From contig ONDE01000009.1 in NCBI GenBank assembly GCA_900316515.1, positions 1-64,000 of the forward strand: 64,000 nt of DNA, given 5' to 3'. Both the position numbers and the translations under genes were made by a program. The stretch is from an uncultured Bacteroidales bacterium (GTDB taxonomy: Bacteria > Bacteroidota > Bacteroidia > Bacteroidales > P3). The notes below the pieces were generated by a model. That model saw nothing but the letters and a program-made list of their open reading frames with translations, searched no databases and was not told the DNA's origin. Below are positions 7,995-16,767 of the stretch, piece after piece. Every line of letters begins with the position of its first letter. Position 1 is the first letter of the stretch.

Positions 7995-8789
7995 TCAGCA
8001 TTCGTATTTCTCGAGGGCCTGGCGGAGCTCTACGGGGCTGATGTCGTGGTGGATGGTGCCGCCGATGGCGTAGCTGATGGCGCCGGTCTCTTCGCTGACG
8101 ATGACGCTTAGCACGTCGAGCTGTTCGGTGACGCCGATGGCGCTGCGGTGGCGCAGGCCGAGGTTGGGGTCGATGTCGAGGCGCGAGGTGACGGGCAGTA
8201 TGCAGCGTGCTGCCAGCAGCTTGTTGCCGTGGGCGATGACGGCGCCGTCGTGCAGGGGCGAGTTCTTGAAGAACAGGGCCTCTATCAGCGCGCTTGAGGC
8301 CAGTGCGTCGATGCGCTCGCCGGTGTCGATGAGTTCCTCCACCTCGTTGCTGCGCTTGAAGACTATCAAGGCTCCGGTCTTGCTCTGCGACATGTGCATG
8401 CAGGCGTTGACGTAGGCTTCGTAGCTCACGTTGCTGGTGTTCTGTATGTTGTGGCGCCAGAACTGGATTCTCTTCCACAGCGATTCGTTGAGCTGTGTCT
8501 TGGTGCCGAGGAAAAGCAGGAACTTGCGAATCTCGGGTTGGAATATGACGACAAGGGCTATGAGACCCACGCCTGCCACGGCGCCGAGCAGCGCGCCGAG
8601 CAGCCGCATTCCCAAGGCATTGGCCACACGCCACACTATAAGCAATATGAGCAGTGCCCAGAAGATGAGCATGACGTTGGTTCCGCGTGCCATGCGGTAG
8701 ATGTAGTAGAACAGCGCCGCCACGATGAGGATGTCGAATATGTCGACCACACGCAGTGCAGGCAATCCGAGTATTTCCAGAGGTATCAT
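7995..8789 (-). CDS. cdaA: Diadenylate cyclase CdaA
   Basis: This 264-residue protein makes the second messenger c-di-AMP from two ATP. Three N-terminal membrane helices cover about residues 20-85. The cytoplasmic DAC domain follows, with the DGA motif at 181-183 and RHR at 213-215, both required for catalysis. Size and plan match CdaA (YbbP) rather than DisA. It lies four bases after folP, an order common in Bacteroidetes. A matching c-di-AMP phosphodiesterase candidate is at 53429-55411. Confidence 0.95.
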   Translation of the reverse strand: MIPLEILGLPALRVVDIFDILIVAALFYYIYRMARGTNVMLIFWALLILLIVWRVANALGMRLLGALLGAVAGVGLIALVVIFQPEIRKFLLFLGTKTQLNESLWKRIQFWRHNIQNTSNVSYEAYVNACMHMSQSKTGALIVFKRSNEVEELIDTGERIDALASSALIEALFFKNSPLHDGAVIAHGNKLLAARCILPVTSRLDIDPNLGLRHRSAIGVTEQLDVLSVIVSEETGAISYAIGGTIHHDISPVELRQALEKYEC

Positions 8790-8793
8790 ATAT

Positions 8794-9681
8794 TTATGCT
8801 TTACTGTTTATGGCTAGGAGTTTTATTGTTTCGAGAGCGGGCTTTACGTCGTGTACACGTACAATGCGGGCGCCGCGGTCGAGGGCTATGGCGTCGAGGG
8901 CTATGGTGCCGTCGAGGGCCTCGTCGGGAGTTATGCCCAGCGGACGGTAGATCATGCTCTTGCGGCTCAAGGCAGCCAGCAGAGGCTCGCGGAAGAGGGT
9001 GGTCAGCTCGTCGAGGCGGTCGAGCAGCATGTGGTTCTGCTCCACGGTCTTGCCGAAGCCGAAGCCCGGGTCGATCCACACGTCCTTGACGCCGAGGCGG
9101 TAGAGGGTGTCGAGCCGCCGGGAGAAGAACTGTACCATGCTGTCTATCAGTCGGTCGTCCTCCAGGTAAGGCTCGTGGTTCACATGCTCGCGGCCGCCGT
9201 GCATCATTATATATGGCACCTGCAGCTCGGCCACGGTGGCGAACATTTCAGGGATTGCTTGATTGCTTGATTGGTTGATTGGTTGAGTGAGCTCGCCGCC
9301 AGCGATGTCGTTAATAATGTCGGCGCCAGCCTCGATGGCGGCGCGGGCGGGAGCGGCGAAGCAGGTGTCGACCGAGATGATGCAGTCGGGCATTTCGCTG
9401 CGGAGCAGCCTTACGGCCTCCGTCAGGCGGCGTGCCTCCTCGTCCTGCGGTATGAGCGTGGCTCCGGGGCGCGACGACGAGGCGCCGATGTCGATGATGT
9501 CGGCACCGTCGGCCAGCAGCTTGCGGGCCTGTGCCAGCATGGCCTCGGGCTTGCGGTAGCGGCCGCCATCGTAGAACGAGTCGTCGGTGACGTTGAGTAT
9601 GCCCATCACCGCCGGCCGGTTGAATTCCACCAGCCGTCCTTGCACCGTGATGCTGAAACTCTTAAAGTTGTTCTTTTTCAT
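8794..9681 (-). CDS. folP: Dihydropteroate synthase
   Basis: The enzyme joins p-aminobenzoate to dihydropterin pyrophosphate in folate synthesis. Family motifs are clear: the N-terminal VMGILNVTDDSFYDGG, ADIIDIGASSSRPGA, ISVDTC, ADIINDIAGG, IDPGFGFGKT and the C-terminal RVHDV. The length is 295 residues. Directly after INDIAGG there is an unusual TQPINQSSNQAI segment encoded by an octamer tandem array (9253-9287). It looks like an in-frame insertion in a loop next to the active site. Transcribed with cdaA. Confidence 0.94.
   Translation of the reverse strand: MKKNNFKSFSITVQGRLVEFNRPAVMGILNVTDDSFYDGGRYRKPEAMLAQARKLLADGADIIDIGASSSRPGATLIPQDEEARRLTEAVRLLRSEMPDCIISVDTCFAAPARAAIEAGADIINDIAGGELTQPINQSSNQAIPEMFATVAELQVPYIMMHGGREHVNHEPYLEDDRLIDSMVQFFSRRLDTLYRLGVKDVWIDPGFGFGKTVEQNHMLLDRLDELTTLFREPLLAALSRKSMIYRPLGITPDEALDGTIALDAIALDRGARIVRVHDVKPALETIKLLAINSKA
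9253..9287. repeat. Octamer tandem repeat inside folP
   Basis: Two gattgctt units are followed by two gattggtt units and gag, read in frame as part of FolP. The same octamer flanks the palindromic element in waaA and mtaB. Confidence 0.85.
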
Positions 9682-9733
9682 TCTTCCCCACTAACGCAGG
9701 AAAGCCTTTTTTATTGTGCCGCCGCGAAAAAGG

Positions 9734-9838
9734 TCATTGCACCATCAGCCGTCGGGTGGCGGTGCGGAGGGAGGTGTGGATGCGGACGATGTAGGTGCCA
9801 CGCGGCAGGGAGGCGACGAGATGTGAGACGTGAGAGGT
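9734..9838 (-). pseudogene. Fossil T9SS C-terminal sorting domain
   Basis: Reading the minus strand back from a TGA at 9734-9736 gives about 34 residues (VSHLVASLPRGTYIVRIH, then the tail TATRRLMVQ). This has the SLPrGtYivri pattern of a T9SS type A sorting domain. Upstream the frame runs into a tandem repeat array and has no start codon. It is the decayed end of a secreted-protein gene. The remaining 9681-10005 gap holds only repeats and the start region of the next gene. Confidence 0.6.
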
Positions 9839-9935
9839 CGGAAGTGGGTGGTATGTGAGTAGTATGTGAGTAGTATGTGAGCAGTATGTGATGGGGGAGA
9901 AGTGAGAGTTAGGAGAGAGTTAGGTGAGAGGAGAG
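9838..9935. repeat. Period-11 tandem repeat (gtatgtgagta type)
   Basis: Several units of gtatgtgagta/gtatgtgagca fade into purine-rich gagagttag units. Closely similar arrays occur near 24600-24660 and 55500-55600. Confidence 0.75.
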
Positions 9936-10005
9936 ATGGGAGGTGGAAAAAAACTTTTTATTTATTTATACAATAAAGAAAACGTATTGTCGTTATAAAC
10001 ATAAT

Positions 10006-10584
10006 ATGACTAAAAACGTGACTGATAAACTTGATACAAGAAAAGAGATAGAGCAGCAAGCGGCGGTGTGCCGCACGCTGTTCGAGAAGAAGACGCGCGA
10101 CTATGGTACGTCGTGGCGTGTGTTGCGCCTGCCGTCGCTGACGGATCAGATATTTATCAAGGCTAACAGAATAAGGAGTATACAGGAGAGCGGCGAGAAC
10201 CGCGTGGGCGACGACATCAGGGGCGAGTTTGTGGCTATGGTGAACTATGCCGTGATGGCGCTGATACAAGCAGAGGTGGAAAGTGGGAAGCTGAAAGTTG
10301 AAAGCGAAGATCCGATGGAGTTGCCGTTGGAGGAGGCTATGCGGCTGTACGACAAGCATCTGAATGCCACGCTCGAGTTGATGTTGGCCAAGAACCACGA
10401 TTACGGCGAAGCCTGGCGCCAGATGCGCGTGAGCTCGATGGTGGACTTGATACTGATGAAGTTGCGTCGCATAAAGCAGATAGAGGACAACGACGGCAAG
10501 ACGCTGGTGAGCGAGGGCGTCGAAGGCGGATACATGGACATTGTCAACTACTCGCTGTTCTGTCTGGTTAGATTAAATGGTTGA
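10006..10584 (+). CDS. DUF1599 protein (tandem nucleotide-pyrophosphatase-like domains)
   Basis: The 192-residue protein has two internal copies of one unit: KTRDYGTSWRVLRLPSLTDQ in the first half and KNHDYGEAWRQMRVSSMVDL in the second. Each ends in an MVNY/IVNYS helix. This is the DUF1599 arrangement, with a fold suspected to be MazG-like; its activity is not established. I start at MTKNVTDKLD, since the earlier in-frame codons encode a non-conserved run. Between the copies lies VESGKLKVESE, encoded by a period-7 repeat. It begins a plus-strand run and ends 3 bases before the next gene. Confidence 0.85.
   Translation: MTKNVTDKLDTRKEIEQQAAVCRTLFEKKTRDYGTSWRVLRLPSLTDQIFIKANRIRSIQESGENRVGDDIRGEFVAMVNYAVMALIQAEVESGKLKVESEDPMELPLEEAMRLYDKHLNATLELMLAKNHDYGEAWRQMRVSSMVDLILMKLRRIKQIEDNDGKTLVSEGVEGGYMDIVNYSLFCLVRLNG
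10274..10312. repeat. In-frame period-7 repeat in the DUF1599 gene
   Basis: Units of the type aggtgga, aagtggg, aagctga, aagttga, aagcga encode the linker VESGKLKVESE between the two domain copies. Confidence 0.65.
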
Positions 10585-10587
10585 AAA

Positions 10588-11712
10588 ATGAAAGATACAA
10601 AACTGAACTACACGCTGAACGTGATTTGCCGATGGGTGGTGGGTCTGGTGTTCCTCTTCTCGTCGTTTGTGAAGGGGGTCGACCCGATGGGTACCACCTT
10701 CAAGGTACAGGAATACATGACCGCCTGGAGCATCGGCGGTTTGACTTTCGAGTGGGCGCTGCCGCTGGCGGGAGTGCTGTCGATGGGGTTGATATGCGCC
10801 GAGTTTGTGGTTGGCGTGCTGCTCATCACCAACGCCTACCGCCGCCTGTCGGCCTGGCTGCTGGTGCTGATGATGCTGTTCTTCACGGTGACCACATTCA
10901 TGGATGCGCTGACCAACAAGGTGACCGACTGCGGCTGCTTCGGCGACGCCGTGAAGCTCACCAACTGGCAGACTTTCTGGAAGAATATAGCCCTCGATGT
11001 GCCGACGGTGTGGATATTCATGACGCGCAATATGCGCCGCAAACGCCGCTTCGAGCGCGATGCCATCATAACGCTCGTGGCTGTGGCCGCGATGCTGGTG
11101 TTCGGCATATACAACATCAAGCACGAGCCTGTTATCGACTTCCGTCCCTGGAAGATAGGCAATGTGATGGTGGAGGAGCGCGAGCCGATGAACCACATGC
11201 TGATGCGCAATGTGGAGACCGGCGAGGAGAAGATGGTGGACTACAAGAACGGCGACTGGGCGTCGGTGCCCGAGGAGTATAAGGACTTTGACCGCTGGGA
11301 GATACTGCAGTCGACCAGCGACGAACCTTTCGAGGTTAAGGCTCCTGGTTTCTCGATGCTCGACCTCGAGGCCGAGGACCGCGCCGCCGACCTGCTGCCC
11401 GCCGAGGACGGCCTGATCATTGTCACCATACACCACATGGCCGAAGTTGACGAGAAGGGTGTGCGCGAGGTGAAGGTGGCGCTGCGCATGGCCGAGGACA
11501 ACGGCATACGCATCGTTATGCTCACGTCGGCGCTACCCGAGGAGTCGCAGGCCTGGCTGGCAGACAACAACATTACCGGGCTCGACTACCTCTTTGCCGA
11601 CGCCACGGCCATCGAGACCATGATGCGCGGCAACCCCGGCTTCATGTATATCGAGAATGCCACAGTGGTGGACAAGACGCGCAAGGCAGGAGAGTTGAAA
11701 ATAGAAAAATGA
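10588..11712 (+). CDS. BT_3928-family DoxX/MauE-like membrane protein
   Basis: The 374-residue protein has an N-terminal four-helix DoxX/MauE-like membrane domain (about residues 1-150) carrying the conserved DCGCFGD motif. A soluble C-terminal part follows that is thioredoxin-like in outline (LIIVTIHHMAEVDEKGV, then GNPGFMYIENATVV) but lacks a CxxC. This matches the Bacteroidetes BT_3928 family. A redox or quinone-linked role is suggested by the DoxX/MauE relationship, not shown. It follows the DUF1599 gene by 3 bases. A related but CxxC-bearing protein is at 59574-60449. Confidence 0.85.
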   Translation: MKDTKLNYTLNVICRWVVGLVFLFSSFVKGVDPMGTTFKVQEYMTAWSIGGLTFEWALPLAGVLSMGLICAEFVVGVLLITNAYRRLSAWLLVLMMLFFTVTTFMDALTNKVTDCGCFGDAVKLTNWQTFWKNIALDVPTVWIFMTRNMRRKRRFERDAIITLVAVAAMLVFGIYNIKHEPVIDFRPWKIGNVMVEEREPMNHMLMRNVETGEEKMVDYKNGDWASVPEEYKDFDRWEILQSTSDEPFEVKAPGFSMLDLEAEDRAADLLPAEDGLIIVTIHHMAEVDEKGVREVKVALRMAEDNGIRIVMLTSALPEESQAWLADNNITGLDYLFADATAIETMMRGNPGFMYIENATVVDKTRKAGELKIEK

Positions 11713-11792
11713 ATGTTTGAATGTTTGAATGTTTGAATGCTTGAGTGCTGACGCGCCAAATACTCAAACAATCAAGCAATGACACAATCAAG
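11711..11792. repeat. Period-8 tandem repeat with inverted second half
   Basis: Units atgtttga/atgcttga are followed by the complementary type aatcaagc/aatcaagc. The array fills the 88-base gap after the BT_3928-like gene and can form a hairpin. Confidence 0.7.
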
Positions 11793-11800
11793 CAATAATT

Positions 11801-12346
11801 ATGTTACAGAGAATACAGAGTTTTTGGTTGGTGCTGGCAGCATGCTGCATGGCACTGTGTTTTATGACACCTGTGGCAGAATACAAAGCCGAGGTTGAGT
11901 CGATGCAGCAAACGGTGCAGTCGGAGTTGAACCTGCTGCCCAAGGGCGAGGTGACGATGAGCGAAGAACAGCTGCTCACGATGGGCGCCACGATAGATTA
12001 CAGCCAGAAGATGAGCGGTTTCAAGACCTGGCCGCTGGTGACGCTGGCTATATTCATCGGAGCCATCGCGCTGGTGAGCATATTCTTGTTCAAGAACCGT
12101 GTGCGCCAGATGCGTGTGGTGATGGTGGGCTTCCTGTTCAACGTAGTGTATGTCTTCCTGCTCTTCTTCTGGGCGGTGGACGCCTATGGCAAGACTATGG
12201 TGCAGGCAATGAATGCCGACAACCTGAATGTGACGTGGCTCGCGGGCGCCTATGCGCCGATAGTGGCTATAGTGTTCTTCGTGCTGGCTCACCGCGGCAT
12301 CAAGAAGGACGAGATGAAGGTGAGGGCGGCCGACAGGCTGAGATGA
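11801..12346 (+). CDS. DUF4293 membrane protein
   Basis: The 181-residue protein has four membrane helices: MLQRIQSFWLVLAACCMAL at the start, two in the middle (ATIFIGAIALVSIFL; VVMVGFLFNVVYVFLLFF) and one near residue 150. The opening MLQRIQS and overall plan fit the Bacteroidetes DUF4293 family. Function unknown. It sits before the tsaE-rsfS-ftsH run and is separated from it by a repeat array. Confidence 0.82.
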   Translation: MLQRIQSFWLVLAACCMALCFMTPVAEYKAEVESMQQTVQSELNLLPKGEVTMSEEQLLTMGATIDYSQKMSGFKTWPLVTLAIFIGAIALVSIFLFKNRVRQMRVVMVGFLFNVVYVFLLFFWAVDAYGKTMVQAMNADNLNVTWLAGAYAPIVAIVFFVLAHRGIKKDEMKVRAADRLR

Positions 12347-12376
12347 GTTATGAGTTAATAGTTAAGAGTTAGGGAG
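12344..12376. repeat. Degenerate 7-bp tandem repeat
   Basis: About four units (agttatg, agttaat, agttaag, agttagg) fill the space between the DUF4293 gene and tsaE. Confidence 0.7.
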
Positions 12377-12799
12377 TTGAAGATTGAAATACATAGCATA
12401 GAGCAGTTGCCGGAGGTGGCACGGAAGTTGCTGGAGGTGTTCAGGGACGACCGTTTCTTTGCCTTCTTCGGCAAGATGGGGGTGGGGAAGACCACGCTCA
12501 TCAAAGAGATTTGCGCCACGCTGGGAGTCGAGGACAACGTTTGCAGTCCCACCTTCGCCATAGTGAACGAATACAGCGACCGCGAAGGAGAGCCAGTGTA
12601 CCACTTCGACTTCTACCGCCTGAAGTCGGTGGCCGAGGCCTACGACATAGGTTACGAAGAGTACTTCTACAGCGGCTGCTACTGCTTCACAGAGTGGACG
12701 GAGAAGATAGAGGAGTTGCTGCCCGAGCGCTATGTGAGGGTGGAGATAGAGGAACGCGAGGGGGTGAGAATACTGACAGCGAATATAAAAGAACAATGA
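12377..12799 (+). CDS. tsaE: tRNA t6A37 threonylcarbamoylation ATPase TsaE
   Basis: TsaE is the ATPase subunit of the TsaBDE complex that makes t6A at position 37 of ANN-decoding tRNAs. The 140-residue length is normal. A Walker A motif GKMGVGKTT is at residues 32-40, followed by CSPTFAIVNEY and the HFDFYRL motif typical of the family. The start codon, TTG or the next ATG, is not certain. Its stop overlaps the rsfS start (ATGA). Confidence 0.95.
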   Translation: MKIEIHSIEQLPEVARKLLEVFRDDRFFAFFGKMGVGKTTLIKEICATLGVEDNVCSPTFAIVNEYSDREGEPVYHFDFYRLKSVAEAYDIGYEEYFYSGCYCFTEWTEKIEELLPERYVRVEIEEREGVRILTANIKEQ

Positions 12800-13167
12800 C
12801 AAATAAAGAGAAAGAATCGATGGTGCTGGCCCGATTGGCAGCACAGGCAATGGATGAGAAGAAAGCCGAAGATGTGCGCATCTTGGACTTGCGCAAGGTG
12901 CATGGCGCACCGGCGGAGTTCTTCGTGATAGCCACCGGCAACGTGCCGTCGCACGTGTCGGCTTTGAGCGACGCCGTGCACGAGACGGTGAAGAAAGCCA
13001 CAGGCTTGAACCCCCACAAGGTGGAGGGTTACAACAACGCCGAATGGATACTGATGGACTACTTCGACGTGGTGGTGCACATCTTCCAGAAAGACAAGCG
13101 CGCCTTCTATCGCCTCGACGAACTGTGGAGCGACGGCGAGGAGGTGGCGGTTTCAGTTAAGAGTTAA
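12796..13167 (+). CDS. rsfS: Ribosome silencing factor RsfS
   Basis: The 123-residue protein binds L14 of the large subunit and blocks subunit joining under starvation. Family features are AEDVRILDLRKVHGAPAEFF, an HKVEGYNNAEWILMDYFDVVVHIF core and the C-terminal YRLDELWSDGE. I start at MTNKEKESM, where the ATG overlaps the tsaE stop; longer in-frame extensions lie within tsaE and are not conserved. The order rsfS-ftsH is usual in Bacteroidetes. Confidence 0.95.
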   Translation: MTNKEKESMVLARLAAQAMDEKKAEDVRILDLRKVHGAPAEFFVIATGNVPSHVSALSDAVHETVKKATGLNPHKVEGYNNAEWILMDYFDVVVHIFQKDKRAFYRLDELWSDGEEVAVSVKS

Positions 13168-13187
13168 GAACTAAGAGTTAAGAACTA
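13157..13187. repeat. Degenerate 7-bp tandem repeat
   Basis: Four units (agttaag, agttaag, aactaag, agttaag) lie in the gap before ftsH and overlap the rsfS stop. Confidence 0.8.
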
Positions 13188-15257
13188 ATGGCACAACAGC
13201 AGAATAACAACCAGCAGCAACCCAACAAGCCCAACAACACCAACCGCGGCAAGCGTCCGTGGTGGTCGAAGTTGCTATATGTCATATATATCATCATCAT
13301 GATATTCCTGATATGGGGGCTCTTCGGTGATGGTGGATCGGCGGGCAAGCATGCAATCACATGGGAACGCCTCGAGCCGATACTGGAGAACCACGACTAC
13401 GAAAGCATCACCGTCATCAACCAGGAATATGCCGAGATCAGGATCAAGCGCGATGTGGTGAACCGCGACACGGCGACCTACCGCGACATCATCACCCGTA
13501 CGATGACCGGGCAGAAGGGTGAGCAGGGCTACTATGTATACAACATCGGCAACTACGAGCATTTCGACAAGGAACTCTCCATTGTCGAGGCGAAGACCGG
13601 CGAGCATATAAGTTATAAGATAGAGACCCGCAGCAACGCATGGAAGGATATAATGGTATTCTTCGGACCGCTGCTGATGCTCATCATCTTCTTCTGGATA
13701 ATGAGTGCCATCACGCGCCGCCAGATGGGTGGCGACGGCAGTGGCGGCGGTTTCGGCGGCGGCATCTTCGGCTTCGGCCGCTCGAACGCCAAGCAGTATG
13801 ATGCCACCAAGCAGAACAACGTAAGCTTCAAAGATGTGGCAGGACTGGCGGGCGCCAAGGAAGAGGTGATGGAGGTTGTCGACTTCCTGAAGAACCCCAA
13901 GCGCTACACCGACCTCGGCGGCAAGATTCCCAAGGGAGTGCTTCTGGTAGGCCCTCCGGGCACCGGCAAGACCCTCTTGGCCAAAGCCGTTGCCGGCGAG
14001 GCTGGCGTGCCCTTCTTCTCGATGAGCGGCTCGGACTTCGTGGAGATGTTCGTCGGCGTCGGCGCTTCGCGAGTGCGCGGCCTCTTCGAGGAAGCCAAGA
14101 AGAAGGCCCCCTGCATAGTGTTTATCGACGAGATAGACGCCGTGGGTCGTGCCCGCGGCAAGAACGGCATCACCGGAGGCAACGACGAGCGCGAGAGCAC
14201 GCTGAACCAGCTGCTCACCGAGATGGACGGCTTCTCGAGCACCACCAACGTCATAGTGATGGCCGCCACCAACCGCGCCGACGTGCTCGACAAGGCCCTG
14301 CTGCGTGCAGGCCGTTTCGACCGTCAGATATACGTGGAACTGCCCGACCTCGAGGAACGCAAGGCTATCTTCGCCGTCCACATGAAGAACCTCAAGCTCA
14401 ACAAAGACAAGGATAGCGAGCAGTATGTGGACCGCGCCTTCCTGGCCAAGCAGACTCCCGGTTTCAGCGGTGCCGATATCGCCAATGTGTGCAACGAGGC
14501 CGCCCTCTGCGCTGCCCGCAAGAACAAGAAACAGATTGACAAACAAGACTTCCTCGACGCTGTCGACCGTATTGTCGGAGGCTTGGAGAAGCGCACCAAG
14601 GTGCTCACCGACCAAGAGAAGCACACCATAGCCTACCACGAGAGCGGCCACGCCTCGGTGAGCTGGCTGCTGCGCTGGGCCAATCCGCTGGTGAAGGTGA
14701 CCATAGTGCCGCGCGGTAAAGCCCTCGGCGCCGCCTGGTACCTGCCCGAGGAGCGTCAGATAACCACCTACGAGCAGATGTTCGACGAGATGACCTCGCT
14801 GATGGCAGGCCGTGCGTCGGAGGAGATAGTGTATGGCAGGATAAGCACAGGCGCCTTGAACGACATAGAGCGTGCCACCAAGATGGCGCAGGCGCTGGTG
14901 ACCTACTATGGCATGAGTCCCGAGATTGGCAACATAAGCTTCTACGACTCGACAGGCCAGAGCGACTGGGGCTTGACCAAGCCCTTCAGCGAGAAGACCG
15001 CCGAAGCCATCGACCGCGAAGTGAAACGTATGGTCGAAGAGGCATATGCCAAGGCCAAGGAACTGTTGCTCAGTCACCGCGAGCAGCTCGACCAGCTGGC
15101 TACGCAGCTCTATGACAAAGAGGTGCTGTTCCGCGAGGATTTGGAGCGCATATACGGACCTCGTCCGTGGGAAAGCCCTGCCGAGACCGCAGAGACGGCC
15201 GAGGATGCCGACGAGCAGGGCGACAACGATGAAAAAAAAGACTTTGAAGAGGTATGA
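13188..15257 (+). CDS. ftsH: ATP-dependent zinc metalloprotease FtsH
   Basis: The 689-residue membrane-anchored AAA+ protease degrades membrane and regulatory proteins. Order of parts: a Gln/Asn-rich N-terminus, TM1 ([18 protein letters not shown]), a periplasmic domain, TM2 near residue 160, a Gly-rich linker, and an AAA+ domain with Walker A GPPGTGKT (255-262) and Walker [12 protein letters not shown]. The peptidase domain has zinc motif HESGH (484-488), Ser in place of the more common Ala. The acidic tail is typical. Its stop overlaps cdsA by 4 bases. Confidence 0.97.
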   Translation: MAQQQNNNQQQPNKPNNTNRGKRPWWSKLLYVIYIIIMIFLIWGLFGDGGSAGKHAITWERLEPILENHDYESITVINQEYAEIRIKRDVVNRDTATYRDIITRTMTGQKGEQGYYVYNIGNYEHFDKELSIVEAKTGEHISYKIETRSNAWKDIMVFFGPLLMLIIFFWIMSAITRRQMGGDGSGGGFGGGIFGFGRSNAKQYDATKQNNVSFKDVAGLAGAKEEVMEVVDFLKNPKRYTDLGGKIPKGVLLVGPPGTGKTLLAKAVAGEAGVPFFSMSGSDFVEMFVGVGASRVRGLFEEAKKKAPCIVFIDEIDAVGRARGKNGITGGNDERESTLNQLLTEMDGFSSTTNVIVMAATNRADVLDKALLRAGRFDRQIYVELPDLEERKAIFAVHMKNLKLNKDKDSEQYVDRAFLAKQTPGFSGADIANVCNEAALCAARKNKKQIDKQDFLDAVDRIVGGLEKRTKVLTDQEKHTIAYHESGHASVSWLLRWANPLVKVTIVPRGKALGAAWYLPEERQITTYEQMFDEMTSLMAGRASEEIVYGRISTGALNDIERATKMAQALVTYYGMSPEIGNISFYDSTGQSDWGLTKPFSEKTAEAIDREVKRMVEEAYAKAKELLLSHREQLDQLATQLYDKEVLFREDLERIYGPRPWESPAETAETAEDADEQGDNDEKKDFEEV

Positions 15258-16102
15258 AGAATTTCTGGGTCAGAGCGGCAAGCGCCGTAGTGTATGTGGT
15301 GCTGTTCCTAGGGTGCATCTATAGCGGTGCGCTGCTGAAGAACCCCACTCTGGGTGCCATCATCTTCGGTGCCTTCCTGATGTTTGTGGCTTGCGGCTGT
15401 ACCTTCGAGTTCTTCCGCATGGTAGCCCTTCAGGGAGCCACGCCCTGCAAGCCGTTGGGCTACGCCTTTACTGTGATAACGCTGCTGTCGCTGATAGGCA
15501 TGCAGGCATTGTCAGGAGTGAACGGTCTTAAGCTGATAGGCGTTGCCATAGTGCTGCTGCCTGTGGTGTTCGGCATATCGGCAATAGTGCAACTGTGGTA
15601 CCACAGCGAGCAGCCTTTCCGCGATGCCGCCTACACCATGGTGCCTATGTTCTACGCCGCCATCCCACTCGGATTGATGCCGCTGCTGCATTCGGGGATG
15701 AATGTGCTGGTAATGGTGCTCATCATGGTGTGGATGAACGACAACGGTGCCTATATGGGTGGCTCGCTGCTCGGCAAGCACAAAATGTGGGAGCGCCATT
15801 CGCCGGGAAAGACCTGGGAGGGTACCGCCATCGGAGTTGTGATAACTCTGCTGGTGGCCGTCTTCATTGGCCCGCTCTTCAATCATGATATCGCCTGGTA
15901 CCACTGGCTGGTGCTGGGCTTCATCTGCAGCGTCATCGACACCCTTGGCGACCTGGTGGAGAGTATGTTGAAGCGCTCGGTGGGTGTGAAAGACAGTGGC
16001 AAGATAATGCCCGGTCACGGCGGTTTCCTCGACCGCTTCGACAGCCTGCTGATAGCGGTGCCTATGGTTTTTGTATACATCACTTTATTTGTTGAAATAT
16101 GA
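15254..16102 (+). CDS. cdsA: Phosphatidate cytidylyltransferase
   Basis: This 282-residue multi-pass membrane enzyme makes CDP-diacylglycerol from phosphatidate and CTP, the entry to phospholipid synthesis. The C-terminal signature is complete: WMNDNGAYMGGSLLGKH and SPGKTWEGT, then DTLGDLVESMLKRSVGVKDSG, closing with PGHGGFLDRFDSLL. It overlaps both neighbours by 4 bases and is directly followed by psd, giving a small phospholipid operon behind ftsH. Confidence 0.97.
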   Translation: MKNFWVRAASAVVYVVLFLGCIYSGALLKNPTLGAIIFGAFLMFVACGCTFEFFRMVALQGATPCKPLGYAFTVITLLSLIGMQALSGVNGLKLIGVAIVLLPVVFGISAIVQLWYHSEQPFRDAAYTMVPMFYAAIPLGLMPLLHSGMNVLVMVLIMVWMNDNGAYMGGSLLGKHKMWERHSPGKTWEGTAIGVVITLLVAVFIGPLFNHDIAWYHWLVLGFICSVIDTLGDLVESMLKRSVGVKDSGKIMPGHGGFLDRFDSLLIAVPMVFVYITLFVEI

Positions 16103-16758
16103 AGATACATCGCGAAGGAAGGACAATAATACTGCTCGCTTTTGGTGTGACGGCCGTTATCTGGCTCGCCTTACTTTTCTTGGCACACCATTGGACGGTG
16201 TTCCACACCATCTTCATTGTGGCGCTCGTTATCTTCGACATCCTCGTGGCGGCGTTTTTCCGCATTCCGCGACGTATCTTCACCGAGAACGCCAACGAAT
16301 TGATATCGCCAGCCGACGGCACCATTGTCACCATAGAGCAGGTGTTTGAGAAGACCTACCTCAAAGAGGAGTGCATGCAGGTGTCTATCTTCATGAGTGG
16401 CACCGACGTGCATGTGAACCGCTACCCATGCGACGGCGTGGTGGAATATGTGAAGTTCCGTCGCGGTAACTATTTTGTCGCTTCCTATCCCAAGAGCAGC
16501 GACCTGAACGAGCGCACCGAGGTGGGCATGCGTCTCAACAATGGCAAGAGAATCATGATACGTCAGGTGGCAGGTGTGATGGCCCGCCGCATAGTGTGCT
16601 ACGCCAAAGAAGGCGAGACGGTGAAGCAGAACCAGGAGATGGGTTTCATAAAATTCGGCTCGCGCATCGACCTCTTCCTACCGCTCGACTTCCCCATCAG
16701 CGTGCAGCTGCAGGACAAGGTGCGCAATGCCATAAGCCCCATTGCGGAGATTGTATAA
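16099..16758 (+). CDS. psd: Phosphatidylserine decarboxylase-related protein (short form)
   Basis: The 219-residue protein has two N-terminal membrane helices and the PSD core: NELISPADGTIVTIEQV, FMSGTDVHVNRYP, and a C-terminal FIKFGSRIDLFLP where the GS bond is the expected autocleavage site producing the pyruvoyl group. It makes phosphatidylethanolamine in the inner membrane. The short archaetidylserine-type form is usual in Bacteroidetes. Overlaps cdsA. Confidence 0.93.
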   Translation: MKIHREGRTIILLAFGVTAVIWLALLFLAHHWTVFHTIFIVALVIFDILVAAFFRIPRRIFTENANELISPADGTIVTIEQVFEKTYLKEECMQVSIFMSGTDVHVNRYPCDGVVEYVKFRRGNYFVASYPKSSDLNERTEVGMRLNNGKRIMIRQVAGVMARRIVCYAKEGETVKQNQEMGFIKFGSRIDLFLPLDFPISVQLQDKVRNAISPIAEIV

Positions 16759-16767
16759 TGCTTAAAG

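Noticed and set aside
13275-15077. A 600-codon open frame opposite ftsH
   Set aside because: FtsH motifs are unmistakable on the plus strand; the antisense frame has no domain or start context.
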